Shown piece after piece: positions 32,693 to 37,084 of a stretch of DNA of 37,084 nt. A program made the translations under genes and the position numbers. This DNA is from Acidobacteriaceae bacterium (GTDB lineage Bacteria > Acidobacteriota > Terriglobia > Terriglobales > Acidobacteriaceae), in the NCBI GenBank assembly GCA_003138365.1, contig PLFY01000101.1, forward strand, positions 1 to 37,084, given 5' to 3'. The notes under the pieces were generated by a model. The model was not told the DNA's origin, ran no database searches, and saw nothing but the letters and a program-made list of their open reading frames with translations. Within the stretch, counting starts at the first letter, position 1. Each line of letters starts with the position of its first letter.

Positions 32693-35008
32693 TCACGATC
32701 CCAGCGGCAGGTTGATGAACAATGCCGTTGAGAACGCCGAGTAGTTCGGCGGCGTCGAGCCGTCATACATCCGGATGTAGAACCGGTCGTTGGCGGTCTC
32801 CCGCGAGAAAGTCATGTTAGGCAAGGTTGCCCTCACCACCAGCCCTGGGTCTTCTCCCGGCATGAAGGCGAAGTCCCGTCGCCGTATCTCAAACCCGCCG
32901 CCCGTGGGCGGAGTCACGCCGGCACTTATCCCCACCGTGCTTCCATTCAGCGTTGTCACTGCAAGGCTGGTCAGATTGGCTAACATTGTGGGAGCGATCG
33001 CCGCCGGCAACCATGCGTCCGCGGGCACCGCCGTGCTGGTCTTGATGGCCAGATCGTCGGCCCAGTCGTTGGCAAACGCGATGGCATACTCCACCAGATC
33101 GGGATAACTTGCCCGATAACTCACCTTCACGGTTCGCACCACCACCTCCGCGTTCAGGCTGGTCGAAGGCGCATTCAAGAGCAGCGCGTCGCCCGGCCAA
33201 ACATCGGCGGCGAAACTTGCCTTGTTCCCGCTGTAAGTGCCGCTCCACAGCGCGCTCACGCCGGCCGCCGCTTGTTCCATGGCCAGTGCCGCATTCAGGC
33301 AATCTGCAGAACTGCGCGCCGGAGGGTTGGTCACCGAACCGATCCACGTGGCCACTGCGGGCGTTCCGGCCGCCGCCAACGCCTGTTGGCTGGCGGTGTT
33401 CACAGCCCGTCCCACCGCTCTGCCCACGGTGCGGTAATTCACCGCGATCTGCTCGCCCGCCACTGGCGCATACCCGGCATAGAACACAACCTTGCCGGTG
33501 CGTTCCAGGTGGCACTCTGCCGCCTCGGCCACCGTGCCAAGCCGCCGCGTATACGGCCCTCCGGCCGCAGGAGTGCTTACCACCCAACCCGATCCCAGGT
33601 TGGTAAGGTTGATCGCCCGCATGGTTCCAATCAAGTTGATGCTGCTGGCCGCCACCACGAAGCACGCCGGGAAGAGACTGGCGACTCCGCCGTCATAGAG
33701 TGTAACCGGCATCCCGCCCACCCCATTCACAAACTCCTGAATCTCCAGTTGAACCTTTGCAGGACTTAGGTTCGTCTGTCCGCCCAGAGTAATTGCCCCG
33801 CTATCTCCAAAGGAACGGTACAAAGCCAGTTCCCGCTCGTTCTCGGCGCAATGCACCCTCGCCCGAAGCGTGTATTGGTTGGCTGGATTTACCGCATAAG
33901 CCGTCCCCGCGGGTGCTCCCTGGACGATTGGCTGCAATGTAACTGCCCCGGTACCCGGCTGCGCGGTCGCTTGAAAGCCTACCGTGCATGCGGCCTGTGT
34001 CTCGTCGCCGACAAAGAAGCCGGCTAGAATCCCGGCGCTGCCGGGTGAAAGGCTAACGCCCACTGCCTCCAGTAACAGCGTTCCGCCCATCTCCACCGGA
34101 TCGAGCCAGGTCAGCAGCGTCTCCCCGTCGATTCCATTGCCCCCGCTCATGACCAATCCGCCCGCGCCCAGCGAAAGATACCCGTACCCGCCCGGATTGC
34201 CCCACACCCGCTCGTCGATTGCACTCTCGTTGAAGAGTTCGCTGATGATTGCGGACTTGGATGCAGCCATGAAGAAGGGTCCCGCGGCGAGATAGAACTG
34301 CGTTGTAACTCCGTCGCCCAGAAAGTACTCAGTTACATACGCAACCGGCTCATGCTCGCCGCAAACCGTCACATCGTTTGCCAATGCGCGCTTGACGCTT
34401 GCGGTGAAAGCAAGGTTGGCCAGGTTAAGGCTGCCGTCGGTCTCGTTGAGCGAATGCACCGCGCCCGGCACGGATGTGAGCGTCAGCGCCCCATTGACCG
34501 CGCGATATGTCGCCCGTGCCTGATTTGCCACTTGTCCGGCACTCTTGCTCCACGGCGCGCCAGGGTCTGGAACAAAGTTGCTCACTGGCACACTCAAGGA
34601 AAGCCCGAGAGTCGAGAGCGCAGTCGATCCGGTACGGGTTACCAGAGCGGCGATGAGCGGCCCGGCACTTTCGCCCGTGGCGCCCGTGCTGGGCGGCATC
34701 ATCAACTGGTCAAGCAACAGCTCGTCGCTCAAGGCCTGGATTGCAATCCGGTAGCGTGGGCCCTCGATTGCCAGCCCCGCAAACTCCGGCAGTGGAGTTA
34801 CCGCGATGTAACCCGTAAAGTACACTGTGCCATCGTCGCCCGTCACCGCCAGCGACTGATTGCGAGTGGGCTTCGTCAGGTTGCCGTTGGCCGGCAGGCT
34901 CAGACATAGCTGGCAGATGGAGGGCTCATTCAGTTTGCGCTCAATCGTGAGCGGCCGTGCCGCATCGAGCGCGGCCGTGTAGTCTTGCCCTTCAATAGCA
35001 ATCTTCAT
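32693..35008 (-). CDS. large phage tail/baseplate hub-like protein
   Basis: The 771-residue protein starts MKIAIEGQDYTAALDAARPL and goes on to LNEPSICQLCLSLPANG and YFTGYIAV, like the N-terminus of phage tail hub proteins. A repeat-like phrase, YFLGDGVTTQFYLAAGPF, is near residue 230. A beta-rich central part (about 260-440) resembles a lectin-like sandwich. A second hub-like part (WPGDALLLNAPS, VVRTVKVSYRASYPDLVEYAIAF) and a beta-rich C-terminus follow. No enzymatic motif is seen. I infer a tail tip or baseplate role from these features and the neighbours. It could also belong to a tailocin or gene-transfer particle. Confidence 0.6.
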   Translation of the reverse strand: MKIAIEGQDYTAALDAARPLTIERKLNEPSICQLCLSLPANGNLTKPTRNQSLAVTGDDGTVYFTGYIAVTPLPEFAGLAIEGPRYRIAIQALSDELLLDQLMMPPSTGATGESAGPLIAALVTRTGSTALSTLGLSLSVPVSNFVPDPGAPWSKSAGQVANQARATYRAVNGALTLTSVPGAVHSLNETDGSLNLANLAFTASVKRALANDVTVCGEHEPVAYVTEYFLGDGVTTQFYLAAGPFFMAASKSAIISELFNESAIDERVWGNPGGYGYLSLGAGGLVMSGGNGIDGETLLTWLDPVEMGGTLLLEAVGVSLSPGSAGILAGFFVGDETQAACTVGFQATAQPGTGAVTLQPIVQGAPAGTAYAVNPANQYTLRARVHCAENERELALYRSFGDSGAITLGGQTNLSPAKVQLEIQEFVNGVGGMPVTLYDGGVASLFPACFVVAASSINLIGTMRAINLTNLGSGWVVSTPAAGGPYTRRLGTVAEAAECHLERTGKVVFYAGYAPVAGEQIAVNYRTVGRAVGRAVNTASQQALAAAGTPAVATWIGSVTNPPARSSADCLNAALAMEQAAAGVSALWSGTYSGNKASFAADVWPGDALLLNAPSTSLNAEVVVRTVKVSYRASYPDLVEYAIAFANDWADDLAIKTSTAVPADAWLPAAIAPTMLANLTSLAVTTLNGSTVGISAGVTPPTGGGFEIRRRDFAFMPGEDPGLVVRATLPNMTFSRETANDRFYIRMYDGSTPPNYSAFSTALFINLPLGS

Positions 35009-35081
35009 CGTAACTCTCTGACTTATTGGTTGTGGCCCTGCGAACTTGCTGACTCGCTCACTTGCGGACTGGCTGTCTCAA

Positions 35082-36056
35082 TTACACCAGTGCCTTTGCG
35101 GCGGGCAGGAAGCTTCGATAACACAGCACGTGTTCCCCATCCAATGGATCGGTAACCGGGAGCGCCAGAAACCGCCCTTTGAGCAGCATCCGCGCCTGGC
35201 CGCCCTGACTCTTTCCGCTTAGTGGGACGACCGCTTCTTCCGCTCCGGCCATGCTTTGCAACCTTGGATAGTGGAAGAAGATTCTCTCCCCTTGGCTTCC
35301 CTGCATCACAAACAACGCCGACCACTCCTGATAGAAGCTTCCGCCTTCGCGGTCGACAAATCCAGTTACCGCTTGCAGCTTTGCGTTGGTAGCCGGAGCG
35401 CCGCCCGGCAATGGTTCGGCGAGTGTAAGTCCAGTCGGACTTACCTGGGAGACCAACCCAACGTTGAAGGTAACTCGGCGAATATAGTCCACATCGGTAA
35501 GCGCCTGCCGCACATACGCACCCGCAACCGGCGCGCCCACAAAGCCCGTTTGCCCGGTGTAGTCCACATCCAATGCGATGATTGAACCGGGCGCGAAGTT
35601 TGCCGCATCGGTTGCCGCCAGCGCCACAAAACTAGCTGTGCTCCCGCTTTGCGGAGTTACCGCCGGGGCCGCCTGCGAACCATCCGCGGCTAGCGCAGCC
35701 CCACTCGCCGGAGCAAGCAGGTTCATGTGCTGCGAGCCTGTGGCCAACGCCATGGTCAGCTTTGTCCAGCTCAGGAATTGCAAGCTTACTTGCGCCTCGA
35801 GCGTCTCGCGTACCTGCTCCAATGTCGCAGCCGGAATGCCCGTCAATACAGGCGATGTCTTGCTTCCAGTTCTACGCGTAAACTCCTGGATCCAAGCAAG
35901 GCCGATCCACGGAGATGGTGGAGCATCCAGACTGAACCCGCCTTGTTCCGCCGGATCGAAAAGCACCGGTGTTTGCGTCGTCCGATTGACCGGAGCAAAG
36001 TACCCTCGAACCCGCCTTGCCACCGGCGCGGGAGCCGAAAACCAATTTGCCGCCAT
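35082..36056 (-). CDS. phage-like structural protein, possible tail tube
   Basis: The 324-residue protein starts MAANWFSAPAPVARRVRGYF and is rich in Ala, Gly, Thr and Val with predicted beta structure. Its position, between a small tail-terminator-like gene and the hub-like gene, is where tail tube proteins lie in siphophage maps. I recognise no family motif. The start directly follows the stop of the upstream gene (TAAATG), so the two are translationally coupled. Confidence 0.5.
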   Translation of the reverse strand: MAANWFSAPAPVARRVRGYFAPVNRTTQTPVLFDPAEQGGFSLDAPPSPWIGLAWIQEFTRRTGSKTSPVLTGIPAATLEQVRETLEAQVSLQFLSWTKLTMALATGSQHMNLLAPASGAALAADGSQAAPAVTPQSGSTASFVALAATDAANFAPGSIIALDVDYTGQTGFVGAPVAGAYVRQALTDVDYIRRVTFNVGLVSQVSPTGLTLAEPLPGGAPATNAKLQAVTGFVDREGGSFYQEWSALFVMQGSQGERIFFHYPRLQSMAGAEEAVVPLSGKSQGGQARMLLKGRFLALPVTDPLDGEHVLCYRSFLPAAKALV

Positions 36057-36542
36057 TTACTCCCCCTGCTCCTGATAGCTGTAAACCATCACCTTGGCCG
36101 ACCGGCTCAACCGGTCCCGCTGGACCACGGCCGGCCCAAAGCCCGGCTCGTCCCAGAACACCTGCGTCAGCATCGCCGCCGGCGGCGTTGCCGTGTAATT
36201 GAGCTTGGGCGTGTAGAAAGGTTGGAGCATTGCTATCAGTTCCTCATCCATCTCGCTTAATGACCGGCCGCGATCCAGGCCGCCAAAGCTTTGCGTCCCG
36301 CAGGTCTGATACGCGATCTCGCACTCCTCGGCGGCCATCGTGGACCCAAGATCCGTATCCACGCCCAAGGCTAGCCAGCGCAGGATGAACACGTCGTTGG
36401 GAGGCTGGCTGAAGGGCGCTTCCGCCTCCTCCACCAGAATCCCCGGCCGCACCGCCCCACGCAGCAAGAATGTCCGCTCCGGATTGATCGTGGTCAGCCG
36501 CGTCCGCAGCGCCATATAAAACGAGTCTTTCGCATTCTGCAT
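36057..36542 (-). CDS. phage-like small structural protein, possible tail terminator or connector
   Basis: The 161-residue protein starts MQNAKDSFYMALRTRLTTINPE and ends RDRLSRSAKVMVYSYQEQGE. AAGGAG lies 9 nt upstream of the ATG. Its size and place before the putative tube gene suit a head-tail connector or terminator. No motif confirms this. Confidence 0.5.
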   Translation of the reverse strand: MQNAKDSFYMALRTRLTTINPERTFLLRGAVRPGILVEEAEAPFSQPPNDVFILRWLALGVDTDLGSTMAAEECEIAYQTCGTQSFGGLDRGRSLSEMDEELIAMLQPFYTPKLNYTATPPAAMLTQVFWDEPGFGPAVVQRDRLSRSAKVMVYSYQEQGE

Positions 36543-36596
36543 GGAGTAAAACTCCTTGGGTTAGTGGGGTTAGAGGATCGGCAAGCCATGCTCCCC

Positions 36597-36624
36597 GATC
36601 TCTGATCTCTGATAACTGATAACT
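36597..36624. repeat. short tandem heptamers between tail-like genes
   Basis: GATCTCT occurs twice and then GATAACT twice in tandem, in the 84-nt gap between two minus-strand genes. It may be a remnant of a dispersed repeat. Confidence 0.45.
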
Positions 36625-36626
36625 GG

Positions 36627-37061
36627 TTACACCGCCTGCTGCCGCGCCTCGCGCAACAGCAACCGGTAGAGATATACCTGGCCGAACGCTTCGTTTGAAG
36701 CGATCGACTCGATCAGATAATCCTGCCCCGCCACTGTAACTGCCAAGGTCATGGCGAAGAGCGATTGGGCCGACGCCAGGTCGAGAGCACTAACTTGCTG
36801 CTGCACTCCCGTAGCCGATACCAGAAGCTCCCATTTCGACTCTCCGCCTTCCTGCCACGTTGGCCGCAGCTTGCGCATCACCACCGGGCTTACCACTACA
36901 TCGGCGAAGGTTGTTGCCACCAGTCCTAACTCGGACATGTTGGTGTCCGTAGTCGGACCCGTCACTCGCAGAAGAGCCGAGGTTCCTGCCACGGTACGCA
37001 GCAGGGCATCGGCCAACATCTGCGGCGCTCCCATTGGGTTGCGCGGCGCCGTATCGCTCAT
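36627..37061 (-). CDS. phage-like structural protein, unknown
   Basis: The 144-residue protein (MSDTAPRNPMGAPQMLADALL) is alanine-rich and predicted to be mostly beta. A WQEGGESKWELLVSATGVQQQ stretch is followed by LYRLLLREARQQAV. It resembles head-tail connector or head-closure proteins in size and position only. It is the first gene of the cluster visible here; more genes may lie beyond the right edge. Confidence 0.5.
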   Translation of the reverse strand: MSDTAPRNPMGAPQMLADALLRTVAGTSALLRVTGPTTDTNMSELGLVATTFADVVVSPVVMRKLRPTWQEGGESKWELLVSATGVQQQVSALDLASAQSLFAMTLAVTVAGQDYLIESIASNEAFGQVYLYRLLLREARQQAV

Positions 37062-37084
37062 CGCTCACCCCAGCCTGTTCGCAA

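Overview
The window reads as a chromosomal segment of a GC-rich soil-type bacterium, most likely an acidobacterium (class Terriglobia). This is inferred from the mix of a GAF-EAL protein, a MerR-TPR protein, a secreted S9A peptidase, bactofilin, DUF4870 proteins, small palindromic dispersed repeats, and many starts without a Shine-Dalgarno sequence. No rRNA or complete tRNA gene is present, so the taxonomy is inference only.

Region 1 (1-4794) is accessory DNA. It holds the 5' part of a DDE transposase, a 102-bp MITE with a 9-bp target duplication, a RhuM-family gene, a hicB antitoxin whose hicA partner is cut after about ten codons, and a cas1 lacking its N-terminal third and any usual start codon. 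Next come an intact cas2, a leader and a five-repeat CRISPR array with a decayed last repeat. The region ends at the 3' half of a tRNA-Thr(CGU) gene, which looks like the right attachment scar of an old integrative element. I read it as a decaying mobile and defence island in which one deletion fused hicA to cas1.

Region 2 (5142-16000) is mostly core. It has a MerR-TPR regulator followed by an acyl-CoA dehydrogenase, a TumE/HTH toxin-antitoxin-like pair, a long RelA/SpoT enzyme, a periplasmic cytochrome c, an RlmI-like rRNA methyltransferase, a small membrane protein, a ribbon-helix-helix protein and a GAF-EAL cyclic-di-GMP phosphodiesterase.

Region 3 (15932-27936) has a secreted prolyl oligopeptidase divergent from murJ, then a class II Fic protein, bactofilin and RNase R with two in-frame palindromic insertions. 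Two DUF4870 membrane proteins, an SRAP (HMCES/YedK) protein, the iron-trafficking protein YggX and an HXXEE membrane protein follow.

Region 4 (28068-32340) holds a DNA methyltransferase facing, and overlapping, a probable restriction endonuclease, then typA and purE. Region 5 (32422-37061) is a minus-strand operon that resembles phage or tailocin tail genes. It ends in a 771-residue hub-like protein and a small coiled-coil/membrane protein, with no tape-measure gene in view.

Several genes without a ribosome-binding site (relA, bactofilin, rnr, murJ, the methyltransferase, purE) carry a TANNNT box 5-8 nt before the start codon. This suggests leaderless transcription in this organism.
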